Source: Dryas octopetala
Lineage: Eukaryota > Streptophyta > Magnoliopsida > Rosales > Rosaceae
Direction: 5' to 3'
Assembly (NCBI GenBank): GCA_963921425.1
Contig: OY992838.1
Location: 10,602,001 to 10,666,000 of the forward strand
Length of the DNA stretch: 64,000 nucleotides
Position numbers and translations under genes: made by a program
The notes under the pieces: generated by a model
The model's input: the letters and a program-made list of their open reading frames with translations, nothing else
Databases searched by the model: none
Told to the model about the DNA's origin: nothing
In this document: one piece after another, positions 1-12,722 of the stretch
Layout: each line of letters starts with the position of its first letter
Numbering within the stretch: the first letter of the stretch is position 1

Positions 1-239
1 AGTTCAATTATCATTCAAAATTAATAACCGAGGTTTCTGTTCAGCTAAAATGTCGGCAACGCTATGTTAATGTTAATAATGCTAAACCAGTAGATCAGCC
101 TTTAATATTAAAAAGTCTCATCTCACCTCCTTGATCGGATCCATGCAAACTTAATTAGAATTAATTGAGCTCTGCACAGAGAGTCTAATTCCACACTCTA
201 CTACATATTTCTATATTGATTGTTTGTGGATAAATCCAC

Positions 240-1217
240 ATAGATACAATGGACAAATCATATGCTTACACGTGGCTTGACAAGGTCTTGTGTGGCACTT
301 TGACTTTTCAACAATTGACCCGGCCAAATCAACCATCCACCTCATCGTTCTAGCTCAGCAACACGCGGTTTTCAGCCCCACCAATGATGCTCGGCATGTA
401 TCATACTGTCCAAGCCGATCACTGCTCAACCATTGAGCACCCAACTGAAAGTCAGGATCGTGCCCAAATGTCTTCAGCTCGGCTCGGAGGATTGCACCCA
501 ACTGATCCAACCATTCGAAGTAGACACTTTATACTTAAGAGATTAGTGGATTTATACATTTGGTTCGGCTCGGATACTCTAGCCCACCGCTATTCTGGAA
601 GGTCCAGATATTATCTCCACTCATACTCAAGTGCCTATGACCTGGCACTCTACAATCTTTGACATACTAGCTTCAAATGGGACACTTGGGGTTACTGACT
701 ATCACAAAGCCATGCTTGCATTCAATGCTACTTTGCTGGGTAATTGTGCATGGCACTGTTCCAGGCTGATGACGTGGTCTCACTTCCACCGCTCACCCCA
801 CATGCAGGTAAATATCTAATTTACCTCTTCTTCGCCTATATATACAACCTTGCAAGCACAAAGAAGGGGTTCACAACCCTAAACCACTTACACACAACCT
901 CTTGAGAGAATAACTCATAACTTCTTACCTAGTTCTTCCTAATTCTCCCAATTAAGTTATTACCTTGTTCTTGCTTGTTCTTACTTCCTTGCCTTCGCTT
1001 GTTCATCTCTGACTTAATCATTGAAGCGTAATTGGCTAGTACCACACCGGTGCTACTTCTGTTGATTCTTGTTCATGCATGTGACATCCACGAAGACACA
1101 TCAGCAAGCCAGTTCATCCAAAACACTCCAAATCATCCACAAAGAAGACCAGACAGGAAGCTAAGTCCACTGTTTGAAGTTGTTGCATCAACATACCAAT
1201 TTTTGCATCAACAATAA
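240..1217 (+). mobile_element. LTR-retrotransposon-like remnant (possible LTR)
   Basis: No convincing gene lies here; the short open frames have no recognisable domain. The layout resembles a plant LTR: an upstream body, a TATA-like CTATATATACAA at about 836-847, then a transcript-leader-like stretch rich in CTT and TTG words. It includes the phrase ACCACACCGGTGCTAC at about 1040-1055, of a kind I associate with the ends of Gypsy-type LTRs. No second LTR, primer-binding site or polymerase fragment is visible, so this would be a solo LTR or truncated copy. Family assignment rests on memory of similar sequences. Confidence 0.3.
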
Positions 1218-4200
1218 TCAATAAGCCTCAATAATAAGAGTTTCTTGGTATACCCTATAAAGCTTCATCTCATCTGCATATGAAGCTTCTTGTTAAAAAG
1301 TGATCATGTTAAGTCTTTAGAGTTAACCAAATTAGTGAAAGTGAATGTGATAATAAATTAGGATTAAGATATGTTTAGAATTTGATTCCTTCTAATGTAA
1401 CAAAAAATAAAATAAAAAAGACGATATCAACACTCTAATTTTGATTTTACGTGCTCCAAGTTAATATAATGTAGTTTTGAATACCCGCACACTGTGTAGT
1501 GTACGTAACAAACATATAAATGTTGTTGTATTCAAATTGCTGGTTTTGTTTAGTGAGTCTTATAACTTTAGTGGTAAAGCACTCAACGGCTCATCTTACG
1601 CATTAAATTACTATTAGACTATACCAAACCTTAAGTGCAATTTCGGTGAGGTTAATATAGAAGTGAGATATTAAGTTATAGATTTATCTTTTCTAAATAT
1701 GATTCTCCCATCTCAATTTCTTTTTATTTTATTTTTTTTGTTATATTGAAGGAATTCCCACTCCAACTTACTCTAATTCTAATTCTAACTTAGTAACACC
1801 ACATGGACAAACTCTAACAGTGTGTTTGGAACTTTGGATGAAGTAATTCTAATTTTCACAGAAATTTATAAATGATAGAATTTAAAATACCGTCATTTAA
1901 ATTTTCATCAGTTGCATTTTCTATATATTGTTTTGATATATGTATATAGAATTTAGTAAATGACAGGAATTACAAATTTTATTAATCGAGTAACTGATGA
2001 AATTTGTTTAAGAATTTCTTTAAGAAGAAGCAATCTTAATTGAAGTTTATATATACTAGTGAGCTTCTCAAACACTATGGTAGACAATTAGACACCTTGT
2101 AATGGTTTGAGTACCAAAAACAATATCTTCAAAACTCCTCCAATGCGCTTGAATGTGTAAATTTGGTAATATAGGCAATTTCAAAATGACGAAATTTTAA
2201 ATAATGGAATGTAAAGTTATAGAAACTGTAAAATTTTTGTTTGGATAACCAATTAAACATGAAGAAATTCAAATACAATGCAGGTGGTGGTGGTGGTGGA
2301 GGTGGATGGTGGCAAAGACAATGAAAGCGTGTGGAGGCAGCAGCGGCTTTATGTTTAGCAACTTTTTGGTCACACTTTGAATATTGCAACATAGTAATAA
2401 ATTGATTTTAAATCCATTTTAATGCCTCATTTCCACAGCAAAGTTGAATGGGTTTTGATGTTTTTGTTAAAATTAATCGGGTATATTTAATATTTCAATC
2501 TTTTAAGGTTATTATTTTGTTCAGTACGTGCGCATACCAATTCGATCATATAGATTAATTTCAGTACAAGCCTCTGCAGTTTCTAATTATTGGTTGTGGT
2601 GTTTGTAATTTGGTTTCTTAATTTCTTATTTGTTGTGGTTAATTTAGAGGCATCTATTGCATATGCATAAGGCAATGCAATGACATTTAAAAATGCAAAG
2701 ATTGTTGTAGAGTCCCAAGATGAGAATAAGATGCAGTACTGTAAGATTTAATTGAGATGGTGGTGGTGGTGGTGGGTGTGTCTTTTTTCTTAAAATCTCA
2801 AATGTCTTAGAATTTGAAAATGACACTTATTTAGGTGGAATTTAAAGTCAGAATTTATAACTCTCAAATTTCATAATTTTTCCCGCGTAGAATTCTAAGA
2901 TTTTTTTGTTAATGAGACCAAACAAGGAAATTGAAGATTTTCATTTCTCAAATTCTAACTTTTAATGAAATACCCGGTTCAATTTCTCTATTCAAACGCA
3001 TTGTAAAAGACTAAAAGTCCATCTCAATTTACTTTTTTTGACCTTATTTCTCCGTATTTGAATTTACTATTACGTGATTTATTGATAGAAAAATACAAGA
3101 AATGGTGTTGGGAAAGAGTGCAAACAAGAAAAAGAAAAAAATTGTTAAGTACATATATGTAAATAGGGAAAATTAATTAAATGAAGTGGTGCAGTGCAAG
3201 ATGAAAGGGCATACTTTAGTGGTTGACCTGGTGCTTAGTTGAGCCATGAATGTGCTTCACAGACAAAAGCTAGCAAATAGCTGAGACTAAGAAATCAAAA
3301 CCCAACCCAACCCACCCTTTTCATTTTTTAATAAATTACTTATAAATTCAGTTTTTGAAAGATTTTTAAATTGAAACACAGTCAAATAAAAAATTAAGTT
3401 AAAGTCCAATCTATTTTGCATGCGCGAGCCTGGATGCTGAAAACAAGTTATCGAGCGCTCGGTAGCATGCCAAGATCTCAACGAATGCAGTTGCACCTTG
3501 CATTTGCATACTTTTTAGGTTGCAGATGCATATGAGGTTGCATATGTGCTTGTAGATGCATCTGTCAAGCGCTCAACAAAATTTTGCTGAGTGTTCGGTA
3601 GAAATTTTTGAGCGTTTGGTGGATAGTTTGAGCTTATACTTAATTTTTGGACTGACTGAAATTTAAGTTGAATTTCTTTCTCCTTTTAGATTTTTAATTA
3701 AAGCACTCTGATTTTTTGCTTCACCTTTGCCACCACAAACAGCACCCACACACACCACACCCCCCACCCACCACCCACCACCCACCACCCACATGCCTAT
3801 TGGTTAGTTTCGTTGTTTGTATATATAACTTAGCTTCTGATCTCTGCCTTTCCGACCATTACTTTTTTTTTTTTTGTCTGAATTCCGACCATTACTTTAA
3901 TAATAACAACAATCATATTATTGTTAATAAATGCATGATTATTATTATATTAGCCCTGTTATTTTAATGGCTTATAAATATTAAATAATAAATGTATCCC
4001 AGCAAACTCTCATGCCGTACACGTGACCCACACTTTCAATGATCAAGTGGTAGGCCACACCTTGATTTGGGCCCTCACCAATCACCCCCCAAAAGAAGCT
4101 TAGCTTTTGTCATTCCAACATCAGGAGAAAAAAAAAATTTCTCGCATTCTTTGAAGAAATTTCTGTCATATTGTTTCTGTATACAGTATACCATACAATT

Positions 4201-5640
4201 ACTTTTTGACCTTTAAATATTGGTGGGTTCATTTTTTTACGACTAAATATAAATTCAATTATTAAATATGATTATATGTCATAGGGCACTACACTAAAAA
4301 CATAATTTCTTATTTAAGTGTAAGATCTATATTTCATATTAACAAAGTGATAATATATTATGTCAAATATTTGACAATGCATGCTTAACAAACACTAAAC
4401 AGTATAATGCATGTGCTAAGCAAATGGAGTTGATGGGGTTTGCTTATTCATCCAGGACCATTTAATTTGGCAAAGTATTTATCTCTAAAATGATGGACTG
4501 ATGTGGGCAGTAGGTAAGATAGGTCCATCACAAGGGTCGTTTAAAGTATTGGACGGCTGAGATTGATGGATATGTCGCTCCTCATCCTTGTGTAAGGTCC
4601 CAATCAGTTTTTTTTTTTCTTTTCTTTTCTGTAATTCACTTTTTCTCTGGGGAGTGGGGACAAGGATGGTTGCTGAAAAAGAAAAATAAAAGCAAACTGA
4701 GAATGAATGATAGAATCAAAAAGCAAAGGCTATCATTCTTTCATTCTTTGGCAGTGGTCATGCAAGGGACTATTCCCACCATATGCAATGTGGATAAGCT
4801 AATGTAAGCAAGCAAGTACTGAAAAACTCGATGTTCTTTTATCGTTTCTATTGAACACACACTCTTATCCGAACCAACCCAACACTAGCTTCACCGTCAA
4901 ACGAGTCACAAAAAAGAAAGCCAAGCTTTGCTTCCCATCACTTTTTTTGTTTTGTTTTTTTTCTTCTCTTTCAAAGTTTCAATCACTTGTTCAATTGCAC
5001 AGTCAGATCCCACTTTGATGATCAGTTTGCTTTTGCCATCTAGCTAGCAGCTAGACATATGGAATACCAACAAAGAAGGCAGATAGATTTCTCTTATAAT
5101 TATAAGATACAGATATTGGAGTCGGCTGCTTTATAACGCAATCACGGGGGGGTGACAAATCATCAAGCCAAAGGTCCCATTCCCAACTATATACAGGTAA
5201 GAGCAAAATCAATAATGCAACTCAGCAGAGCTCATAGAGCAACTAAAAGCTAGTTTTACTCGTATCAAATGGTGATTCATTTTGATTAGGCTTTCCTTTG
5301 TACCTGAGATCATCAGGACCATCCATCTCATCAACCAATGAGAGTTGGGATATTTCAATATTTCAGTTCACATGGTATGCAAATTGGATTGGAATCCCAT
5401 AGATGGAGAAGGAAGCTCCTCTAAGTGTAATCATACAAGCACTTTCCACACATCATTAATGGGTCTCACTGTCGACTGATCATTCCACATCCAGGGAAAA
5501 AAAAAAAAAAAAACAAGGAAAGAGAGACAGTCCCACCAAGTATATGGTACATGGTCCATGCATATTTTGGCATTTATTACCCATCTCACATTTGCTAACA
5601 ATAACAATAATAAATTCAACAGTCAGGTGCTACAACAACA
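1218..5640. other. Gene-free stretch with degenerate transposon sequence and TGG microsatellites
   Basis: I see no gene. Two TGG-rich tracts (about 2284-2313 and 2757-2776) create spurious proline-rich frames on the minus strand. The region 1818-3003 begins with TGTGTTTGGAACTTTGG and ends with sequence whose reverse complement reads TGCGTTTGAATAGAG. These similar short ends suggest an old hAT-like element of about 1.2 kb. A CAC/ACC-rich tract lies at 3739-3793. A micro-insertion with a 16-bp target duplication is listed separately at 3850-3898. Confidence 0.4.
3850..3898. repeat. Poly(T) micro-insertion with 16-bp target duplication
   Basis: The 16-mer TTCCGACCATTACTTT occurs at 3850-3865 and again, identical, at 3883-3898. 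Between the copies are 17 nt: a T run followed by GTCTGAA. An exact duplication around a homopolymer with a short head is the expected footprint of a very small retroposed or patch-repair insertion. Confidence 0.75.
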
Positions 5641-6337
5641 CATCTGAAAGAAACAAACACTTGGAAAAAGAGAAATTGAGATGTATCAGTCTAGGCATTT
5701 AGATCTCACCAGCTACAGCTTAAAACTAAACTACCATTTGGAATCAAAGTACAGACTAAGCTCTCTTCCTTTACTACTCTACCGGTGGCACGGGAGAGAA
5801 ACATGGAAATTTCACCTTTTCGGGCATCCACTTACACCTATCTCCATTTCCTCAACAACAGATAAACAATGTGGTTCACTTGATGATGGATAAAATATCG
5901 ATCTCTAATCAGCTCGAAAACCCTCCCTTTGCCTCTGGCAGCCTTTGTTTTTGATCAAATGAATATGGAAGCAAAAACAAACAGGAAATTTAGAAGTGTA
6001 CCAATACAACATTGGATAATCCAATACCTCGCAGAAACATTAATCCTCAGCATCAGCACCCCTCCTCTGAGTTCTCTGCAAGAACCAATACAAAGAAAAA
6101 ATGTGGTCTACAATGCTCCTTTGAATGCCATTGCAACCGCGGGACCTGATTGCCATTGCAATAGCCCAGCTCAAGACCAGAAGTTGTTTTACTCATCTTT
6201 GTTTAACAGCCACTGCAGGAACCACTCGCGGATTATATAAAAGTCACCCGCAGAATACTTCCCTCTGGAAAAAGAGTGTATAACTTGCTTGGGTGCCACT
6301 AGAAGAAAATTGAAACAACTTCTTCTAATTGCAAAGT

Positions 6338-8635
6338 CTACAGGATATCAACAAACTTCGGAACATCATCCCTTCGGCCCTCAAGGGATCGATACATATA
6401 TAGTACATCAACAAACTGACCCATCTCCTCCACTCCATCACTCTTCATCACTTCCACCACCATGCGAGGCAGTGATCTCGCAATCTCCTGACAACCTTCG
6501 CGAGTTAAACGACATGAAGACATCCAGAAGAATCGCATATTGTAATAGTGATGCAAACCAGATTGCAATGCTGCATCCCCAAATGGGCAGTCCCTGATTT
6601 CAAGCTTCTGCAAATTAGGGCAGCCCTCAAGCACATATTTTAGCCCCATGTCACTGTCCCCAGCAAAGGCAAGAGAGAGAGTTCGAACCAATTTCCCATA
6701 TTTTCCAAAATAACTGAAAGCTTGATCAGTCAGTAAACCAGACACAGAAAGGCGGGTGAGCTTCTTACAGTTCATAACTATTGCTCCAAAACCCTCATCC
6801 ATGGACTCACCAGTAACATGATCCGGCCGGTGGCGTCCCATTATACAGAGACGAAACACCACAAGATCTGGGCAGTTCTTTGACATGGCTATCACAGCTG
6901 CATTTGTCATACCTTGGCAGAAATATAAAATATATTGCAGTTTTCTACAGCCCTCAGAAATTGCTTGGAGACCCACCTCAGAAACAGGACCCTCAACATC
7001 CTCTTGAGCATTAACTGGGAAAACCCGAAGCTCACGAAGTTCCTTGCAAGTTGCAGCTACTGCCTTAAGTCCTTCATCGCATACTGAATCAAGTACCTGC
7101 ATGAAGATACCAAAAGTGAGCTTCAAAAGCCAAATTTCTTCATAGTGTTACAAATGAGGACACAGAAGGCATACCCAGAAAGTCTGGAGTTTGTGGCATT
7201 GGCATATGACTGATTTAAGTTGGTCAGCATTGATATTCGCATAACTAAAATTCAGAGAGGTGAGATTGGCACAGACAGGGTAAATAGCAGGTAAGTACTC
7301 CAGCAAGATGTCCCTGAAGCCAGAAAGACAAACTAGGGATTTGCAAGCAGAAAAAGCGGAGACATAATCCAGTTCTTCATCCCCCTGAGCCATGCCCTCT
7401 GATGTATTGAATGAGCCTGTTCCTAAGTGTGTGAGTTGCGGAGCTCGAATCATCAGGCGGTATAGCTGCCCAATTGAGACGTTGCGGTTCAACCTGAGTT
7501 TCTTTAAGAAAGGTGATCTAGCCACCAGCTTCTCCAATGCATCAAAATTTATGAGGCATTCAACACAATCAAACATCAGGGATTCGAGACAAGTTTGGCT
7601 CTCGGGAAAACAACATATCCAATCCACATCGTCGTCCATAACCTCAGATTCAATCAGATCAAACACTCTCAGCTGTCTGAAAAAATACACATTATTAACC
7701 TCATCATTGGATTCACCATTGCAAATTCACATTATTTAAATCACCTCATTCACATTCAAACAACACCCAGAAAAGAAAAAAGCATTACTTTGGAGGTTCA
7801 CGTCATTAATATCCAAACGAAACACCAAAACCATTATAGATCTAAAAAACATGAATCAGATCCAAACAAAACCCATTAAAGGCTTAAAGCTTCGAGCTTT
7901 CAATTCAAAACTCAATACCCATTTCACGGATCTAATCAACCACTGTACAAACTAAACAAAACCCCATGAATTTGATCTGAAGCTAATATAGGGATTAGCA
8001 AAGTACCTGCACTTACTAGCGACCACAGCAAGCCCACTAGTCCCGAACCCATCACAGCAAACCAGAACAAGCTCCTTAAACCCAGGAAACGACTCGGCCA
8101 AGAGAGCGAGATCGTCGTCAGTGACGGACATGCGCTTGAGGTAGACCTTCTCGAGCCAAGGGTAAGCCTTGGCCATGGCGGAGACCCAGGGCGAGAAGTG
8201 AGCCCCCCAATGAGCCGGCATGAGGTTGAAGTCGGCAAACCGGGGCTTGCCCTTGATGGACACGGCCCGGACTCGGGTAAACCTGGCCGTGGCCCGGCGC
8301 GGGGAGACCGCGTAGCAGTTGCCCATGAAGAGCTCGGATCGGGTGAGGGCCTCCGCACGGTACCACGACTTGCAGACCAATGAGGCGGCGTTGCGGTCGC
8401 GGCGGGAGGTAAGGAAGCAGAGCACGTTTTCGAGAACATTCTCGAGGACTTGGTCCGGGTAGGGGAGGGTATAGTCGACGATGATGGAGCTCCCGCCCGA
8501 CCCAGATGACCCGGAGCAGTTTCGGGTCTTGTTGGAGGTGATCGGACCGTCGCCGAGATCCAACGGCGGCGATCGGTCGTCGTCCTCGGACATTTGGGAT
8601 GATGAGGATGAGGGGATTGAAGGGTCCTCTCCCAT
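6338..8635 (-). CDS. AFB5: Auxin receptor F-box protein, AFB4/AFB5 clade
   Basis: The product is the substrate-recognition subunit of a nuclear SCF ubiquitin ligase that binds auxin together with Aux/IAA repressors and triggers their degradation. Exons are 8635-8007, 7676-7175 and 7096-6338, all with GT-AG introns, giving 629 aa. The serine-rich N-terminal extension (about 57 aa, with [12 protein letters not shown]) marks the AFB4/AFB5 clade; TIR1 and AFB1-3 lack it. A degenerate F-box follows at about 58-98 ([16 protein letters not shown]), then leucine-rich repeats to the end. Diagnostic blocks include [32 protein letters not shown] and [13 protein letters not shown]. The protein ends PKFVDIL. 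In Arabidopsis this clade mediates the response to picolinate-type auxins. Exon 1 is unusually GC-rich, which opens long shadow frames in other registers. A CT microsatellite (8648-8679) lies just upstream of the ATG. Family is certain; AFB4 versus AFB5 is not resolved. Confidence 0.96.
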
Positions 8636-8647
8636 ATGCGCCTTTTC

Positions 8648-8679
<32 letters not shown>
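8648..8679. repeat. CT/GA microsatellite in the 5' leader of the AFB gene
   Basis: About 16 CT units end 12 nt upstream of the AFB start codon, so the minus-strand transcript carries a GA tract in its leader. A second tract of about 11 AG units lies at 8837-8858. GA/CT repeats in plant leaders and promoters can bind BPC/GAGA-type factors; that role is inferred here. Confidence 0.8.
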
Positions 8680-8681
<2 letters not shown>

Positions 8682-10148
8682 ACTCTGTTGCTGATGATGA
8701 TCTGCTGCAAATGGGTTTTTGATCAAATAGAAATATCAAAGATGGAATCTTTTTCTCTGTTGGTTAATGGGTTTTTTTAATTCAGATCATGTTATGGGCT
8801 CTGGTAGAGTGAAATTGGATTTGGGGGGTTTTGATTAGAGAGAGAGAGAGAGAGAGAGGTGGGTGATATGCAGAGTGAGGAGATGAGATGTGGGTTGGGA
8901 TTATTTTAATTGGTTCACAAGGGGGATAGTGAACAGTAGAGGCTGGCTCTGCTGTTTGTGTCTCTCAGTGTCTCTCAGCATTGGGATTCTCCATGCCCTC
9001 TCTCCCTTCTTACACTCACACACACAGACTCTCTCTCTCTCTCTGTCATCTGCAATATCCAATGGCTGTCCACACTTCTCCTCCATTATTTGGGGGTCTT
9101 CCCCTTTACAAACCTTGTCTTTTTTTACCTTTTTTTATTTATATATTAATATATTATCAACTTCTTCTTTTCCCTTTCTTTTATTTTTCCCTTCAGTTTT
9201 CTCTTCTTCTTTTTTCTTACCATTTCTTCACTAATTGTTATTTACATCCTTTCTTACATAAGTTTCGGTTATGCAATCCAATAAAAATTGAAATTTTCTA
9301 CAATGCGACATGTCATGTAGACAATGGAAATCGATTATTAATGTATAAATTTTTTATTATTAAATATGTTTGTATAACATGCGATGTTTATATTGTAAAT
9401 ATTCTCATAAAAAATAAAAAATAAAAATAAATAACGAATAAGATGTAGAAGGAATGCAAATTGATCACAGCACTAATAAGCTCATGTTTGAACTCTCGTC
9501 CTCTTCTCCTTTCCTTTCACTGTAGTAAAGCTATATTGATAACATGTGATGATAATTGTTGTTTTTCTGAGTATTATTTTTTCAACAAAACCAAATTTAA
9601 ACATATAAAAGTTGGTTTGAAATATGTTTAGCCATTGATAACAATCAATAATTATAAATTAATTCGAAGATCTTATAACAAAAACTAACTATATATGACT
9701 CATTGCCATATATTTTTTTTGAAATAAACTTTATTGTAAAGAGGTTAAACCTTAAAATAGTACAACAAGGAGTGAAGAAATGTCATCCATAAATAAGTCA
9801 AGAAACAAAATGGCATATATCGTACATGACAAAAGGAATCCATTGAATACAATCACAAAAGGCAAGCCCCATATATGAAAGTGATTAAACAAAAACACAT
9901 GCTTAACAAGAAGATTGCATGATCTAATTACAATCACAAAGGACAAGTCCCATACATGAAAGTTAGGATACTTAGCAAGGAGTAGTGCGTGGATTTCAAT
10001 CTTACATAGAGTTAGATGGCAAAGTTTATTTCCAGAGCCAATAAATAAAAATTAGTTAAGCTGGTTCAGAAAAACAAAATTCATATATGTTGCTATAATT
10101 TAGTGTGAAGACATTGTGAGATGTTTTCTTTATATATTGCTAATCGAA

Positions 10149-10199
10149 ATATTGATCTCTTATTACTATAAAAAAAATAAAAAATATATTAATCTCTTA
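10149..10199. repeat. A-rich micro-insertion with 14-bp near-perfect target duplication
   Basis: ATATTGATCTCTTA (10149-10162) and ATATTAATCTCTTA (10186-10199) differ at one base. They flank a 23-nt A-rich insert containing two A runs. Same architecture as the other micro-insertions here. Confidence 0.6.
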
Positions 10200-10249
10200 A
10201 CTGAATGTAGGGTTCACTAATTAACTCTTTTTAACGAGGAAAAAAAAAA

Positions 10250-10354
10250 TACTTATCTTGATTTTTCTTTTGATGAGAAGATATTTACCTTCATTTGTTT
10301 GGTGAGGATATTTTTACCTTCATTTCTTTTCGGTACAAATATTTACCTTCATTT
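10250..10354. repeat. Serial micro-insertions at one repeated target word
   Basis: The word ATTTACCTTCATTT or close variants occurs at about 10283-10296, 10310-10325 and 10341-10354. A weaker copy (ACTTATCTTGATTT) lies at 10252-10265. The spacers are short T-rich pieces of unrelated sequence: TTCTTTTGATGAGAAG, GTTTGGTGAG and CTTTTCGGTACA. This fits three successive small insertions at one site, each duplicating the target. Confidence 0.55.
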
Positions 10355-10993
10355 CATTAACACACAAAAAAAAAAAAAAAAGAGCTTTTGTCTCTACCTT
10401 TGTCTCAAAGGAAAGTGAAAGCACGGCCCAATGAAAAAATGAGGAGTAAATAGTTGTTTTTTACTGGAGTCTCGAGCAGACAGTGTTTGGCGTTATATGC
10501 ACTCGGCAGTATATTCGCGTCAGAACAACTTCCAATTTTCTTTTATTTTCTTTTTTCCCAGCAGCAAAATAAATAAATGAAACAAATGAAAAACAAAAAT
10601 ATATATAAAAAAAGAGTAGATGCACTCTTTTTCTTTCCAAGTTTGAAGTAGTGTTGCTTTTGCTTAGTTACCATCATTTGTCCTTTTTTGCTCAGATCTC
10701 AACATCTTATCAGTCTTTAATTTTTTTTTTTTTTAGCGAAAAAGTTGAGTTGCTTGGTGATTGTTAGAGTTTCACTTCTAATCATACATGGGAAGAGATT
10801 TGACTACAGTTACTTTTTTGGTTAAATTTGGCATCTGATTGCTTTGTTGGCAATCACCCTTTGAAGTTAAAAAGGTAACTGCAGAAAACAGAATTACATT
10901 ACAAAAGCCTTTTCTTTTGGGGGGTAAAGATAGTTCTCTACTTCTCTGTACTCTAGCAATTAGCAAAAGAAAAAGATAGTGTGCTGTTATTAG

Positions 10994-11039
10994 CCTAATT
11001 GGTGTTCACTAAAAAAATATAAAAATATTCCTAATTGGT
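10994..11039. repeat. A-rich micro-insertion with 10-bp target duplication
   Basis: CCTAATTGGT at 10994-11003 is repeated exactly at 11030-11039. The 26-nt insert starts GTTCACTA and continues as A/T-rich sequence with A runs. Confidence 0.55.
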
Positions 11040-12592
11040 AAGTTGAAGTTTTGGCTTTTGTGAATTTTTGGCTATCATTTGATTCATTTCAGCTTACCTT
11101 GTTCAACTTTCCTGCCTTTAAGGCTCTAACTAGTGATCTTATTTTTGGAAGCATGTTTCTATTAAACAATAATGTTCGAACCAACACTATCAATTACAAC
11201 AATCGTAACATTTTTGTTAGATTAAGTTACTTAATATAGTCTAACATGTTTGTATTGGACAAGTTTCGCCTCCTAGAGAATGACAACAGTGTCCAGTCGA
11301 ATAAATAGAAGCAAACTATTAAGAGGTCAAAGAGACACAAATATGGTTTTAGTTAAAGAGTCTTCAACAATCAGATTAACATAGTTTTGAAAAAGCGTAA
11401 TGGAGAAAATCGGATAAGAGTACTAGGTTATTAGGGTTAATTAGTATGCGTGAATGCGTACCTTATTTAGTGACTGATAAATTACGTACGTTATAAGAGA
11501 TCAAGTGAAGTGTCATTGGCACGAAGGTCTTCAATCATAAGAAGATTTTTAATCTAAAGTGGTAGAAAGATCCCTAGAAGTGTTGAAAACTCAAGGTATG
11601 GAGAGTGTTGGGTTTTTAGGGTTAGTATGCACATTGGAGTGCGTCCTTGTTGAGGACTTAGGCTCATTTGAAGAAGCATTGAATTCATCATTGACTTCTT
11701 TTAAGCAAACTAGCAAAGTACAACATAAGCAATCCATTGATAGTGTGACACTATAATAAATTAATAACTCTTCAATAATCAGAGCATAATTGATAATTTA
11801 ACTAAAACTCATCGATGTAGACGATCCTGATCTGAGGCATGGTTTCCATGCCCACAAGGCAATCACTAACAAGTAAATCTCTTGAGAAATGTTATTAAGA
11901 GTATCACATGCACAGGATGGTTTTACCTTATGCACTTAAAAACCTACAAGGACAACAATTTAGCTCGACTAGGTCTTCCAATCTCTTTTTTTCTTTTTTC
12001 TTTTTTCTTTTTTATGATGTTGATGTAGAAACATGTACAAATTTACACTCATCTCTAGAGATAAGATTTTCCAAATCTCTTTTCTTATGATGTTGATATA
12101 AGCATGTTCAAATTTCTTATGGGGCCATCTAGACAATGGTTGTATTAGTACAAGAGGAGTGTGTTTGAAGATCGATGTCTCAGATAGGAGGCTAGCTCAA
12201 ATCCAATGTCAAATGCAATAAAGATATGCAATAGATTCTATGGATATGCTGATAATTTTATTACCATTTACAGTTGACAAAAGGGAGGAACAAGTTTGTC
12301 ATATTATAATGAAAATGATAAGTCGCGGCATAATCTTGAAATTTGCATGTGTTTGTTAAGAAAATTTTTGAGAATACCCATATGCTTAGGCAGCCAAATT
12401 TGACTTTTGTACGGTTAAATCAAGTTAGGTACTAGTAAGCATGACTTCTTGGTTCGAATCAATTGATCATAGGAAGAAAAGTTTGAAAATTTAGTTGCTA
12501 GTTGCACGTACTTCTTCTCTGAAAAATGGAGTTTAAAACCTTTTCCCCTAACTATCAATGAGGATTAGGTTAAAGTGGTATTAGTCTCCATC

Positions 12593-12722
12593 GAATAGGT
12601 TTTTTTTTTTTTTTTTTAATTATCAACTAGTGTTCATGAGATTTTAACCTAAGACACAAATGGGAGTATGGGACTGGTGTCACTACTATACTTAATGATC
12701 ATTAGCCACTTAGAATAGGTTT
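12593..12722 (-). mobile_element. SINE-like retroposon with poly(A) tail and 10-bp target duplication
   Basis: GAATAGGTTT is duplicated at 12593-12602 and 12713-12722 around about 110 bp. Read on the minus strand, the insert ends in an A run. It contains GGTTAAAATCTC, resembling a pol III B box, and AGTGGCTAATG, a weak A-box candidate. Size, tail and target duplication fit a short SINE. The A box is poor, so a truncated SINE or other short retroposon is possible. Confidence 0.55.

Noticed and set aside
2129-3967. Proline/histidine-rich short frames
   Set aside because: Products of TGG or CCA/CAC simple repeats with no start context or conservation signal.
4925-5000. Possible micro-insertion with ATCACTT repeated around T runs
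   Set aside because: The repeat is only 7 bp and the interval is low complexity, so chance is likely.
7936-8739. Long minus-strand frames (202 and 267 codons) overlapping AFB exon 1 and seemingly starting upstream of its ATG
   Set aside because: Both begin at TTG rather than ATG, and their length reflects the GC-rich exon. They have no domains, so they are not treated as uORFs or overlapping genes.
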